Shown: one piece after another, positions 16,163 through 25,505 of the stretch
Numbering within the stretch: position 1 is the first letter of the stretch
Layout: the number at the start of each line of letters is the position of its first letter
Origin: a bacterium ADurb.Bin243
GTDB taxonomy: Bacteria > Muiribacteriota > UBA9980
Assembly (NCBI GenBank): GCA_002069765.1
Contig: MWBZ01000011.1
Coordinates: 25,459-89,458, forward strand
Reading direction: 5' to 3'
Length of the DNA: 64,000 nt
Position numbers and translations under genes: made by a program
Notes under the pieces: model-generated
Told to the model about the DNA's origin: nothing
The model's database searches: none
What the model saw: only the letters and a program-made list of their open reading frames with translations

Positions 16163-17584
16163 ATGATCGACACTACGAGGTTTTTAAGCAAACTTATCGA
16201 AACGGCCAATATGATGATCGTAGGAATCGACAATGCCGGAAACGCTATAATTTTTAACGCCGAAGCCGAAAAAATTTCAGGCTATAGCCGCGAAGAAGTA
16301 ATAGGTAAAAACTGGCTGGAAAAAATACTGCCCAAAGAAATGTTCGCAGACCTGTGGAAAAACGTTAACGATCTCATTATAAATTACGAAATACCCGCGT
16401 CTTATGAAAACCCTCTCATCACTAAATCAGGCGAAACAAAGATAATTTTATGGCACAGCGTCACGCTTATGGACGACAATTCCCAAACGGCGCATATATC
16501 CTTTGGAATCGATATCAGCGAAAAAAGAAAAGCAGAAGAAAACCTTAAATTAAAATCAACGATGCTCGATACCATCGCCGACAGCATATTTTTGACCGAC
16601 GAAAACGGCAATATAGAATATTTTAACAGGGGCGGCGGGCTCGCGCCGGAAAACGCCGCAGGAAAGAATATAAGAGATCTTTTCGATGAACCGGGCGTTA
16701 AAATTCTCAACGAAAACCTTGAATTATTAAAAAACACTGCCGAAGCCTCGTTTGAAATTATTTATAACGGAAAGTCTGAAACGCCTTTAATTTTAGAAAT
16801 GAGAATATCAAAAATATATTATGGCGGCAAAAAGTATATACTGTTTATAAGCCGGAACATAACTGAACGCAAAAAAAATCAAATTAAACTGCAGGATTTA
16901 AACGCAACTAAAGACAGGCTTTTTTCCATAATAGGCCACGATCTGAAAGGGCCGGTCGGCAGCGCTTCAAAATTTTTCGACATGATAGCCGATAATCAAA
17001 ATGATATGCCTAAAGATCAGCTGTCTGAATTTTTAAAATACCATTCCAACTCTTTAAAAAATATAAAAATTCTGCTCGATAATCTTCTTGAATGGGCAAG
17101 AAGCCAGAAAAATGAAACCGCCGTCAAAATCGAAAGAGTAAATATAAAAAGTACTGTAAGCGAATGCATGGAACTATTAAAAGGCTCCGCCGATTCAAAA
17201 AAGATAGAATTATCCTTCGATATAAACGAAAATTTAAACGCGCGGGCCGATTCTGTAATGATAAAAACCGTTATACGCAACCTGATATCAAATGCCGTTA
17301 AATATTGCCGGGAAAAAGGCAAAATAAAAGCGGCCGCAAAAATTAAAGGCGAAACTATACTAATTTCAATCGCCGATAACGGAATAGGAATGGACGAAGA
17401 AACGCTTTGCAAACTTTTTAAAATATCCGAAAAAGTGAGCCGCAAAGGCACCGGCGGTGAATCCGGAACCGGATTCGGCCTTATTCTCTGCTACGAATTC
17501 ATATCAAAAAACGGCGGAAAAATTTGGGCTGAAAGTAAAAACGGTTATGGCAGCACATTTTACATTGAACTTCCGGCGTATTAA
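16163..17584 (+). CDS. PAS-PAS histidine kinase
   Basis: 473 residues, soluble. PAS domains at about 8-122 (ending DISEKRK) and 128-240 (ending NITERKK). HisKA has His259 in IIGHDLKGPVGS, a variant of the usual SHELRTP box. The ATPase domain shows RNLISNAVKY, DNGIGMDE and GTGFGLILCYE. It lacks a receiver and starts directly after the stop of the REC-PAS-PAS gene, its likely partner. The sequence AGAGGTG upstream can serve as ribosome site. Confidence 0.9.
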   Translation: MIDTTRFLSKLIETANMMIVGIDNAGNAIIFNAEAEKISGYSREEVIGKNWLEKILPKEMFADLWKNVNDLIINYEIPASYENPLITKSGETKIILWHSVTLMDDNSQTAHISFGIDISEKRKAEENLKLKSTMLDTIADSIFLTDENGNIEYFNRGGGLAPENAAGKNIRDLFDEPGVKILNENLELLKNTAEASFEIIYNGKSETPLILEMRISKIYYGGKKYILFISRNITERKKNQIKLQDLNATKDRLFSIIGHDLKGPVGSASKFFDMIADNQNDMPKDQLSEFLKYHSNSLKNIKILLDNLLEWARSQKNETAVKIERVNIKSTVSECMELLKGSADSKKIELSFDINENLNARADSVMIKTVIRNLISNAVKYCREKGKIKAAAKIKGETILISIADNGIGMDEETLCKLFKISEKVSRKGTGGESGTGFGLILCYEFISKNGGKIWAESKNGYGSTFYIELPAY

Positions 17585-17609
17585 AAAAGCGGCGTTAATA
17601 TCATTAATC

Positions 17610-17638
17610 TTGACTTAAAAATCGAGTTTTGATATAAT
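17610..17638 (+). promoter_or_regulatory. promoter of the MEDS kinase gene
   Basis: TTGACT (17610-17615), 17-nt spacer, perfect TATAAT (17633-17638); the leader is about 50 nt. Confidence 0.75.
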
Positions 17639-17695
17639 TAGGCAATTCGCACCGCATAGAAAGTTTTTGCTTTAAGCGTATTAAAAAGGGGCTTT

Positions 17696-20293
17696 ATGAG
17701 CGAATCGGATCCTTTATCTTTTTCAAATTCAAATGTTATAAAAGAAGGAAGCCACATCCTTCATATCTACGATAATGACGGCGATTATTACGGCGCGGTT
17801 ATCGGCTTTATTCTTCACGGGCTTAAAAACAATAACAAAATAATATATATACTTTCAGAACATTCCAAAAACGATATTTTTCGAAAAGTTAATAAATTCG
17901 CCGGCCGGGATTCAAATTTCCCTCATTTTCAGCCTGGAACGATAGATTTCATTGATTCAAAAATTATTTTTGACGAAACCAATTTATCCGATCACGAATA
18001 TTATCATAATTTTTTAACCGGCAAAAACGAAACCGCTAAAAAAGAAGGATATCAGGGCATATCGGTTATAAACGAAATGTCGTGGATAATGAACTATCCG
18101 GATAAAATAAACGATTTTGCTTGCGTGAGAGCGGCGGACAACGATTTTTATTCGCAAAATCTCATAAGCGTTCTATGCTGCTTTAACAAAAAACTTATCT
18201 GTCCTGAACATATATTGAAATTCATGGATTTACATCCTTTTTTAATCGTCGATAACGAATTGCATCGTAATGTTTATTATATTCCATATGCTTTCAACTG
18301 CGGTGATGCGCTGCTGAATTTCAAGATAAATAAAATTGCCGAGCATAAAAAAGATCACGGCAGGCTCAAAAAAAGTGAATCGAGACTTAAACTCGCCCTG
18401 GAAGCCGCCAACGAGTCAGTATGGGATTGGGACATAAAAAACGACAAGCTTTACTGGAACGCCAATTATTATAAAATGCTGGGCTACGAGCCTTTTGAAA
18501 TAGAATCGTCGTTTCTTAACTGGGAAAGCCTGGTATATCCCGAAGACGCGCCGGCGGCCAAATCTAAGATCACCGAGCACTTTAACGATCCTTCAAAATT
18601 ATATGAAATGCAGATGCGCATGAAAAAAAAAGACGGCGGGTTCGTCTGGATACTTGCGAAAGGCTGCGTAATAGAATACGATAACGATGGAAAGCCGTCT
18701 CGAATGATCGGCACGCATGTAGATATAACAAACCAGAAGGAGCTCGAAAAAAAATACAGCCTGTTATTCAGCAAAATGCTCGACGGCTTCGCGCTGCACG
18801 AAGTAATTTGCGATAATAGCGGAAAGGCTGTAGATTATAAATTTATCGAAGTAAACCCCGCGTTTGAAAATTTAACCGGGTTGAAGCGCGAAACTATAGT
18901 CGGAAAAACGGTTCTTGAAGTAATGCCGGATACGGAGCCTTACTGGATCGAAAATTACGGCAAAGTCGCATTAACCGGAGAATCGTTAAGGTTCGAAAAT
19001 TATTCGGTAGAGTTGGACAAATATTTTGAAGTAGTCGCCTTTTGCCCTGAATACGGAAAATTCGCCGTTCTTTTTATGGATATAACCGGCCGAAAAAACA
19101 TAGAAAAAGAGCTCATTAAGTCCAGACAGAAAGCCGAAGAGGCAAACACCGCCAAAAGCCTGTTCTTAGCCAACATGAGCCATGAGATAAGAACTCCCAT
19201 GAACGGCATTATAGGCTTTTCAAATCTTCTCGAATCAACGCAACTCGACGAACGGCAATCCGAATTTTTAGATTTTATCAAAATATCCGCGAACCATCTG
19301 CTTGAAATAATCAACGATATACTCGATTTTTCAAAAATAGAAGCCGGAAAATTAAAACTTGTATACGGCAAATTTAATATCAGGCAATTGATCGAGAGCA
19401 CCGTTAATCTTTTGTCCGTCCAGTCCGAACAAAAAAAGCTTAAAATTTCGGTTCGCATAGATGAAAAAATTAATTACGATCTTATGGGAGACGCCTTAAG
19501 AATCAGGCAGATTATAGCCAATTTACTTAGCAATGCTATTAAATTCACCGACGAAGGCTTTATTAAGATCGGCGTGGAAGAAATCGAAAAAACGGTTCAT
19601 AAATCAAAACTCAAGATAAGCGTGAAAGACAGCGGCATAGGGATTCCCGAAAATAAAATCGACGATATATTCGAAAGCTTTAATCAGCTCGATAACTCTT
19701 TTACCAAAAAGTACGCCGGAACCGGCCTCGGGCTTGCAATAGTAAAAAGCCTCATTGATTTGATGGGCGGCGAAATTTCCGTAAAAAGCGAACCGGGACA
19801 CGGCACTTCATTCGATATAATTATTTCTTTCGACATAAGCGGTTCTTTAGAAACACCTATCCGCGCCGCGGAAGAAAAACAGGCGTTCATTTGCCCGGCT
19901 GCCGACATAAAGATTTTACTCGTCGAAGACGACCATATCAGCCGCGAACTCATTAAAATCCTGCTTAAAAAGAATAAAATAAATAAAATAGACGCAGCTT
20001 CAAATGGAAACGATGCAGTTGAATTGCTGGCTAACAATAAATACGATCTGGTTTTAATGGACATACAGATACCTCATATAGACGGTCTGCAAATAATAAA
20101 AATGGTCAAGACCGACGGCTCGGGGCATAAAAATTATTTTACGCCTATAATAGCCATCACGGCTTACGCGCTAAAAGGCGACCGGGAAAAGTTCATAGAA
20201 ACCGGCGCTTGCGAATATTTATCAAAGCCGCTGTCGGAAAAAGATTTTTTTTCCACTATAGATAAATTTTTACTTCCAGTAAACAATAAGTAG
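17696..20293 (+). CDS. hybrid histidine kinase, MEDS-PAS-PAS-HisKA-HATPase-REC
   Basis: 865 residues. The N-terminus (about 12-195) reads as a MEDS sensory domain: HILHIYDNDGDYYGAVIGF, a GLKNNNKIIYI strand, and GYQGISVINEMSW. MEDS is known from DcmR-type regulators and kinases of methanogens and methylotrophs; the ligand is unknown. Two PAS domains follow (about 228-350 and 353-470). HisKA has His496 in MSHEIRTPMNG; the ATPase has NAIKFT, DSGIGIPE and GTGLGLAIVKSL. The C-terminal receiver has phospho-acceptor Asp789 in VLMDIQIPHIDG. AAGGGG ribosome site. It is followed 33 nt later by another hybrid kinase, probably in one operon. Confidence 0.9.
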   Translation: MSESDPLSFSNSNVIKEGSHILHIYDNDGDYYGAVIGFILHGLKNNNKIIYILSEHSKNDIFRKVNKFAGRDSNFPHFQPGTIDFIDSKIIFDETNLSDHEYYHNFLTGKNETAKKEGYQGISVINEMSWIMNYPDKINDFACVRAADNDFYSQNLISVLCCFNKKLICPEHILKFMDLHPFLIVDNELHRNVYYIPYAFNCGDALLNFKINKIAEHKKDHGRLKKSESRLKLALEAANESVWDWDIKNDKLYWNANYYKMLGYEPFEIESSFLNWESLVYPEDAPAAKSKITEHFNDPSKLYEMQMRMKKKDGGFVWILAKGCVIEYDNDGKPSRMIGTHVDITNQKELEKKYSLLFSKMLDGFALHEVICDNSGKAVDYKFIEVNPAFENLTGLKRETIVGKTVLEVMPDTEPYWIENYGKVALTGESLRFENYSVELDKYFEVVAFCPEYGKFAVLFMDITGRKNIEKELIKSRQKAEEANTAKSLFLANMSHEIRTPMNGIIGFSNLLESTQLDERQSEFLDFIKISANHLLEIINDILDFSKIEAGKLKLVYGKFNIRQLIESTVNLLSVQSEQKKLKISVRIDEKINYDLMGDALRIRQIIANLLSNAIKFTDEGFIKIGVEEIEKTVHKSKLKISVKDSGIGIPENKIDDIFESFNQLDNSFTKKYAGTGLGLAIVKSLIDLMGGEISVKSEPGHGTSFDIIISFDISGSLETPIRAAEEKQAFICPAADIKILLVEDDHISRELIKILLKKNKINKIDAASNGNDAVELLANNKYDLVLMDIQIPHIDGLQIIKMVKTDGSGHKNYFTPIIAITAYALKGDREKFIETGACEYLSKPLSEKDFFSTIDKFLLPVNNK

Positions 20294-20326
20294 TAAAACA
20301 ACGCATTAAAAATTTTGGTGAAAACG

Positions 20327-22399
20327 ATGAAACTTCAAAATAAAATTATAATATATCTTTCTACCGTGCTGCTGATTATAGGCGCCGCCAGTTATTTTTA
20401 TCTTTCAAGAATCAACGACGCGCAGATGGAAGCGTTTTGCCTTGCATCGGCGCGAAGCGTTTTTAATAACCAGGTAATAACGAGGCAGTGGGTTACAAAG
20501 CACGGCGGAATTTACGTAGAAAAAAAAGAAGGCGTCTTTCCAAGCAAGTTTTTAGAGTCTATTCCGGGGCTCAAAGTCAATTTAAAAGACGCCGAAGGCA
20601 AAGAATACACTTTAAGAAACCCCGCGTTCATGACTCGCGAAATCGGCGAATTGACATGGAAAAACGAACACGGCATAAAATTTAAAATAACGAGCCTTAA
20701 AAACGTAAACCCGCTTAACGCGCCTGACACTTTTGAGGCGGCGGCCCTCAAAAAATTCGGCGAAGGCGTTAAAGAATTGTGGACATATTCCGAAAAATTT
20801 CATGAAAACAAAGATTACTTCAGATATATCGCGCCTTTTTACATAGAGGAATCCTGCTTAAAATGCCATGCGGCGCACGGCTATAAAGTGGGCGATATCG
20901 GCGGCGGCATCAGCGTGAGCGTACCGCTTTCCAGCATAAAAGCTTCCCACGAAACCCTCGCCCGCAGCATAACTTATTTCTGGGCGCTGCTGATAGCCGT
21001 GCCTATATTTTTAACCGTTTTTATAATTAAAAGAAGCGTTATAATACCGCTCCAGCAGGTTAAAATAAAAAGCGAAAAGATCAAACAGGAAAATTACGAC
21101 GAAAATATAATAATAAAAACCGGCGACGAACTCGAAGAAGTTTCTTCGGCGCTCGAAAATATGAAAAATTCACTGCGCGATCAAAACGCCGTGCTGGAGA
21201 AAAAAGTTGGTGAGCGCACCGCCGCGCTCGAAAAAGCGAGCCAGGCGAAATCGGATTTTCTGGCCAATATGAGCCATGAGCTGAGAACGCCTATGAACGG
21301 AATCATAGGCTTCACCGACCTGCTTCTTCTCGACGATAAAATAGAAGGCGAACATCGCGAGCTTCTCGAGCTCGTCAAAAAATCAGGGCACAGCCTTTTA
21401 CGAATAATCAACAATATACTCGATATTTCAAAAATAGAGGCAGGAAAAATAGTCATTTCAAACGATGAGTTCAGCCTTTATAATCTTTACGCCAAGCTGA
21501 TAAGCATTTTTAATATCAGGGCATGCAGCAAAAATTTGAAATTATATTATAACGTGCAGAAGGGCGTTCCGGAAAAAGTCATCGGCGACGAAGCCAAGCT
21601 CGAGCAGATTATGACTAATTTGATAGACAACGCCATAAAATTCACCGAAAAAGGGATTATTGAAATAGGGATTAATTTACTGGAAGACGGACCGGAAACG
21701 GTAAAGCTCGAGTTCATAGTAAAAGACACCGGCATCGGAATTCCGGATTCTAAAAAAGAAGCCGTATTCAATAAATTCGAGCAGGGCGAATATTTTTTAA
21801 CTAAAAAATACGCCGGAACGGGTCTCGGCCTTTCAATATCCAAGCAGTTAATAGAATCGCTCGGCGGCGGCATCAGGGTTGAAAGCGCGGAAGGCCTCGG
21901 ATCGCGTTTTATTTTTGAACTCAGCTTTAAAAAATCGTCGGAAATTTGCGAATCGCAGGGAATGGATTCGTGTATAATAGTGGAATCGCCTGCATATAAA
22001 GACAAACATACGTTTTCAAAAAATTTCAGGGCGCTGCTCGTCGAGGATAACGAAATGAACCAGCAGCATATAAAAAAGCTTCTCGAAAGAAAAAATTTTC
22101 TGGTGGATATAGCTGAAAACGGCGCCAGAGCGGTTGATCTTTATAAAAACAAGCTGTACGACGTAGTGCTTATGGATATCCAGATGCCGGTAATGGACGG
22201 CCTTGACGCCACCAAAGCCATAAGAACCGTAGAAAAAGAAACCGGACGCTACACTCACATCATAGGCGTAACGGCTTTCGCCATGAGAGGCGACCATGAA
22301 AAAGCACTTGAAAGCGGAATGGACGATTATATCCAGAAGCCGGTGAGAGTGGAAGAATTTTACGAACGCTTAAATAACGCGTTAAATAAAAAAAACTGA
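20327..22399 (+). CDS. membrane hybrid kinase with heme-c sensor domain, DUF3365-HAMP-HisKA-HATPase-REC
   Basis: 690 residues from the ATG at 20327 (GTG at 20318 is an alternative). One membrane segment (7-25), an extracytoplasmic Tll0287-like/DUF3365 domain (about 30-210) with [18 protein letters not shown] and a CxxCH heme-c motif at Cys177-Cys180-His181 followed by [12 protein letters not shown], then a second segment (about 218-235) and HAMP. HisKA His317 lies in [11 protein letters not shown]; the ATPase has [14 protein letters not shown] and [12 protein letters not shown]; the receiver acceptor is Asp617 in [12 protein letters not shown]. It likely senses redox state or a diatomic ligand and needs cytochrome c maturation, which is not encoded in this window. 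Confidence 0.9.
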   Translation: MKLQNKIIIYLSTVLLIIGAASYFYLSRINDAQMEAFCLASARSVFNNQVITRQWVTKHGGIYVEKKEGVFPSKFLESIPGLKVNLKDAEGKEYTLRNPAFMTREIGELTWKNEHGIKFKITSLKNVNPLNAPDTFEAAALKKFGEGVKELWTYSEKFHENKDYFRYIAPFYIEESCLKCHAAHGYKVGDIGGGISVSVPLSSIKASHETLARSITYFWALLIAVPIFLTVFIIKRSVIIPLQQVKIKSEKIKQENYDENIIIKTGDELEEVSSALENMKNSLRDQNAVLEKKVGERTAALEKASQAKSDFLANMSHELRTPMNGIIGFTDLLLLDDKIEGEHRELLELVKKSGHSLLRIINNILDISKIEAGKIVISNDEFSLYNLYAKLISIFNIRACSKNLKLYYNVQKGVPEKVIGDEAKLEQIMTNLIDNAIKFTEKGIIEIGINLLEDGPETVKLEFIVKDTGIGIPDSKKEAVFNKFEQGEYFLTKKYAGTGLGLSISKQLIESLGGGIRVESAEGLGSRFIFELSFKKSSEICESQGMDSCIIVESPAYKDKHTFSKNFRALLVEDNEMNQQHIKKLLERKNFLVDIAENGARAVDLYKNKLYDVVLMDIQMPVMDGLDATKAIRTVEKETGRYTHIIGVTAFAMRGDHEKALESGMDDYIQKPVRVEEFYERLNNALNKKN

Positions 22400-22430
22400 C
22401 CGCTCGCCAAAATACGAAAAGGCGTCTTCT

Positions 22431-22844
22431 TTATTTTTGAAAGATATGCAGGGGAAGCCTTTCGATTATAGCCTGAAAAACTTTTTCCGCGGTAACTATA
22501 ACCGTTTTAGCCTCTTCTACATCGGTTTTAAAAGTAGTGTTCCTCGGATGCGGACGCATCGCGGAAACCTGATCGCATATTGCGCTTAAATCAGGGTCGG
22601 ATTCTTTAACGTAATCGCAAAGCTTTTTAAATCCGTCATTTTTATCAAATTTAAAGCCTTTGAATATCAAAAACGCCATAAACGACTTTTCTATCGAAGT
22701 CTGACAATGAAAAATTGCGTCTTCGAGAAGCGGCGACGGCGAAAAAAAATTTATGCCCGCAGCGCGAAGCTCTATAGTGGCCGAAGATAAAAGTTTTTTT
22801 ATCTCGCGCATCTGTTCCGGCGTTAATTTAAACGATTCTTCCAT
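22431..22844 (-). CDS. HEPN-domain protein
   Basis: 137 residues, all helical. The stretch DAIFHCQTSIEKSFMAFLI matches the HEPN signature (AxxHxQQAxEKxLKAxL), and the MRPHPRN segment fits the position of the C-terminal conserved Arg region. HEPN proteins often pair with a nucleotidyltransferase in toxin-antitoxin or abortive systems, but no MNT-type gene lies beside it, so it is an orphan here. ATG with AAGG 8 nt ahead. It is convergent with the heme kinase and divergent from the metal exporter. Confidence 0.75.
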   Translation of the reverse strand: MEESFKLTPEQMREIKKLLSSATIELRAAGINFFSPSPLLEDAIFHCQTSIEKSFMAFLIFKGFKFDKNDGFKKLCDYVKESDPDLSAICDQVSAMRPHPRNTTFKTDVEEAKTVIVTAEKVFQAIIERLPLHIFQK

Positions 22845-22915
22845 AATAAAACCTTCATATTTTTTACTTCATTTTACTTTAATTCTTATAAATTTTCAAT
22901 AAAAATTTTATTATC

Positions 22916-22944
22916 TTTACAAATTCAAGCTTCGCTGGTATAAT
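22916..22944 (+). promoter_or_regulatory. promoter of the CDF gene, placed for a leaderless mRNA
   Basis: TTTACA (22916-22921), 17-nt spacer with TGG just before the -10, perfect TATAAT (22939-22944). The start would fall at about 22951, one base ahead of the ATG at 22952. Confidence 0.7.
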
Positions 22945-22951
22945 TACCGGC

Positions 22952-24385
22952 ATGAACAATCTGGAAAACAGCAACGACATAATGAACCGCGAAAAAAATC
23001 AGGTGGCGCTCACTTCGGTTATAGCCGCCGTTTTTTTAACCGTGATGAAGCTGATAGTAGGCTATATGACCGGCTCTCTCGGCATAATTTCAGAAGCGCT
23101 GCATTCTGGCCTCGACTTCGTGGCCGCATTTATAACATGGATAGCCGTCAAATTGAGCTCGAAGCCGCCCGATAAAAAATTCAATTACGGGCGCGGCAAG
23201 ATAGAGAGTTTTTCGGCCCTTATAGAAACCCTGCTGCTGCTTGTTACATGCTTCTGGATAATACACGAAGCGGTGGACAGGCTCAAGGGCGAAGGCGGCG
23301 CGGTCGAAGTTACCGTATCGGCTTTCGTGATAATGATAATTTCAATAATAGTGGATTATTCCAGATCGTCGGCGCTTTATAAAATAGCGAAAAAATATAA
23401 CTCGCAGGCTTTAATGGCGGATGCGCTCCATTTTTCGTCCGACATACTGAGCTCCGCCGTTGTAATCGTCGGCCTTATATTCGTAAAAATAGGATACCCT
23501 TACGGCGATCCCATCGCGGCCCTCGGCGTGGCGTTGCTGGTAATTTTCGCCAGCTACAGGCTCGGCATGGAAACCATTAACTGCCTCATGGACAGGGCGC
23601 CGGAGGGCCTCGACGAAAAAATAGAAAGCGCCATAATGTCCGATAATAATATCGATAAAATAACCAGATTAAGGATCCGTGCGGCCGGCTCCGAAATATT
23701 CGTAGACGCTAATATAGACGTGTCCAGCAGTCTTTCTCTTGAACGCGCTCATGAAATAGCCGCCCTGGCCGAAGAAAACGTTAAAAAAGCGGTGGCGGGC
23801 GCCGCCGACGTGGTAATACATCCGGACCCGACTCATATCGACGGCGATCCCTTGAGCAATAAAATCATCGGCATAGCCAATAAATTTCAGCTGATAAAAG
23901 AAACCCACAATATCGCGCTTTTGAAATTTGACGGAGGCAAAATGGCGGCCGAACTGCACGTTACCGTATCGCCGGAACTTTCGCTCATTGAAGCTCACAA
24001 TGAAATAAGCGCTTTCGAAGAGCAGCTGATCAGCAGCATACCGGAAATCAACTTCGTAAATACGCATATAGACGTGACTGCGCCCGAATTGCTAAATTGC
24101 GTGGAAGCCGGAAATAAAAATAAAAATTTGACCGGTAAAATAAAGGAAATAGTAGATTCCATGCCCGGTTCAACGGCAAAATGCATCGATGTGAATATAA
24201 GGATGATCGGTAAAAAATTATACGCTTCGGTCCGCTGCACCACAAAACCCGATATAGACATGGCGCGCGCCCACGAAATAAGCGACGAAATAGAGCACCG
24301 CATACATAATCAGATAAAAGAAATAAAATACGTGCTGGTTCATATAGAGCCTAACCCTGATTTGATGCCGGAAACGTCCCGCTGA
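22952..24385 (+). CDS. cation diffusion facilitator transporter with extended cytosolic tail
   Basis: 477 residues. About six membrane helices (25-215) with the metal-site motifs HSGLD in the second and HFSSD in the fifth; this H/D pattern is usual for Zn2+/Fe2+/Mn2+ exporters. CDF proteins normally end in one ZT_dimer domain of about 80 residues, but here about 260 residues hold what look like three successive copies: each has a conserved alpha-beta pattern with ERAHEIA, IEAHNEI and ARAHEIS helices and ends in VVIHPDP, NTHIDV and LVHIEPN. The predicted promoter places the ATG at the mRNA 5' end; a second ATG at 22982 is possible. The 3' end overlaps the convergent radical SAM gene by 46 nt. 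Confidence 0.92.
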   Translation: MNNLENSNDIMNREKNQVALTSVIAAVFLTVMKLIVGYMTGSLGIISEALHSGLDFVAAFITWIAVKLSSKPPDKKFNYGRGKIESFSALIETLLLLVTCFWIIHEAVDRLKGEGGAVEVTVSAFVIMIISIIVDYSRSSALYKIAKKYNSQALMADALHFSSDILSSAVVIVGLIFVKIGYPYGDPIAALGVALLVIFASYRLGMETINCLMDRAPEGLDEKIESAIMSDNNIDKITRLRIRAAGSEIFVDANIDVSSSLSLERAHEIAALAEENVKKAVAGAADVVIHPDPTHIDGDPLSNKIIGIANKFQLIKETHNIALLKFDGGKMAAELHVTVSPELSLIEAHNEISAFEEQLISSIPEINFVNTHIDVTAPELLNCVEAGNKNKNLTGKIKEIVDSMPGSTAKCIDVNIRMIGKKLYASVRCTTKPDIDMARAHEISDEIEHRIHNQIKEIKYVLVHIEPNPDLMPETSR

Positions 24386-24966
24386 TCGGGAATGCCTATC
24401 ACATAAATCTTTCCGCCGCACGAAGCCACCTGAAGGGCCCTGCCGGCCCCCGCCGCGGCATCCGCCATATAAGAAATATATTTTTCGCGCAATTGCTTTT
24501 TTTCGGATAAAATTATCATATTTTGATTATTTGAACCGCGCCATTTTTCATTTGAATATGCGCCTTCCATAAAAGGCGAATCGACGAGCGCGTCTATTTT
24601 ATCCAGCGCTAATGAATGATTTTTTCTTAAGATATCATAAGTATATCCGCTATAGACCATTATATCTTCTATTCCGCCCTTCTTTAATAGTATAAGAAGT
24701 TCGTTAAACGCCGCGGGCTGATCGAAAGGTTCGCCGCCGGAAACGGTCAGCCGGCCCGAGCCGAAGCTCAATATTTTATCCGCGGCTTCTTTTACCTTCA
24801 TTTTATATTCGCCTGAAAATTCCCATGTATAAGAGGCCACGCAGCCGGGACACCTTATAGTGCATCCCTGCGTCCACAGGCCGGCCCTCTCGCCGGGGCC
24901 GAGAACGTTGATCGGATAATATATTAAATTGACGTAAATGAATGTTTTTGAAAGGGACGGTTTCAT
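24340..24966 (-). CDS. NrdG-like radical SAM activating protein
   Basis: 208 residues. Near the N-terminus GLWTQGCTIRCPGC has the CxxxCxxC motif that binds the 4Fe-4S cluster, followed by LTVSGGEPFDQP, the GGE motif for SAM binding. This is the size and shape of single-cluster radical SAM activases such as NrdG or YjjW. A glycyl-radical partner (nrdD or pfl-like) is not in the window, so the substrate is unknown. It starts 8 nt after the lipoprotein gene and is the last gene of a three-gene operon. Its last 46 nt overlap the CDF gene tail to tail. Confidence 0.8.
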   Translation of the reverse strand: MKPSLSKTFIYVNLIYYPINVLGPGERAGLWTQGCTIRCPGCVASYTWEFSGEYKMKVKEAADKILSFGSGRLTVSGGEPFDQPAAFNELLILLKKGGIEDIMVYSGYTYDILRKNHSLALDKIDALVDSPFMEGAYSNEKWRGSNNQNMIILSEKKQLREKYISYMADAAAGAGRALQVASCGGKIYVIGIPDQRDVSGIKSGLGSI

Positions 24967-24974
24967 TGCGGCGC

Positions 24975-25505
24975 TTACTTTACAAGCTCGTTATTAGCGA
25001 GCGGGACAGGTTTAAAGGTGAATCGGGAAGTGAATCTTTCGGGCATTTCAATATTTCCGGCGCTTTTCGCGCCTTCGAGCAATACGACCCTGTAATCATC
25101 TGAAATAAGCTGTTTTACGGGTATGTAATCGAAATATTCCTTATCTGTATTCAAAATAGTTCCCCATATGAATTTTCCGTAAAAAGGATAATCCCTGGAG
25201 TTATAAATCCTGAATTTTTCTTCGACGCTCGCCCGGTCCATTTTTTCGTTAAAAATTACCGTTATTTTGCATTCAGGGCCTATATATTTTTCTTTCGGCG
25301 TTATTTCCACCACGGCCGGAACCGCCATTCCTCTTTTTTCGAGCGTTACGGGATAGCCGTTGATATTCTGCGGATCGTAGTCGGCGTTTTCGCCCGAATG
25401 GATCACGTCTTGAATACAACCGCTGGAAGCGCTTATCAAAAAGAAAAGCGCGGCTATTAAAAATATTTTTTTTGAGCGTGTGTCGAATTTATTGATTGAC
25501 TGCAT
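24975..25505 (-). CDS. lipoprotein with Ig-like (SbsA/Big_5-type) domain
   Basis: 176 residues from ATG 25505; a TTG eight codons upstream would give a longer N-terminus. The signal ends in a lipobox ISASSGC, so the mature protein should be lipid-anchored. After a short linker, VEITPKEKYIGPECKITVIF followed by NEKMDRASVEEKF and a YRVVL strand resembles the Ig-like domain with the 'FSEPMD' motif found in S-layer and surface proteins. The start overlaps the end of the HEAT-protein gene by 17 nt. Confidence 0.75.
   Translation of the reverse strand: MQSINKFDTRSKKIFLIAALFFLISASSGCIQDVIHSGENADYDPQNINGYPVTLEKRGMAVPAVVEITPKEKYIGPECKITVIFNEKMDRASVEEKFRIYNSRDYPFYGKFIWGTILNTDKEYFDYIPVKQLISDDYRVVLLEGAKSAGNIEMPERFTSRFTFKPVPLANNELVK

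Noticed and set aside
16090..16170. Possible frameshift splitting one REC-PAS-PAS-PAS-PAS-kinase into two genes
   Set aside because: Neither alternative frame around the junction encodes a sensible PAS-kinase linker, and the downstream gene has its own AGAGGTG site and ATG; a coupled two-gene pair fits better.
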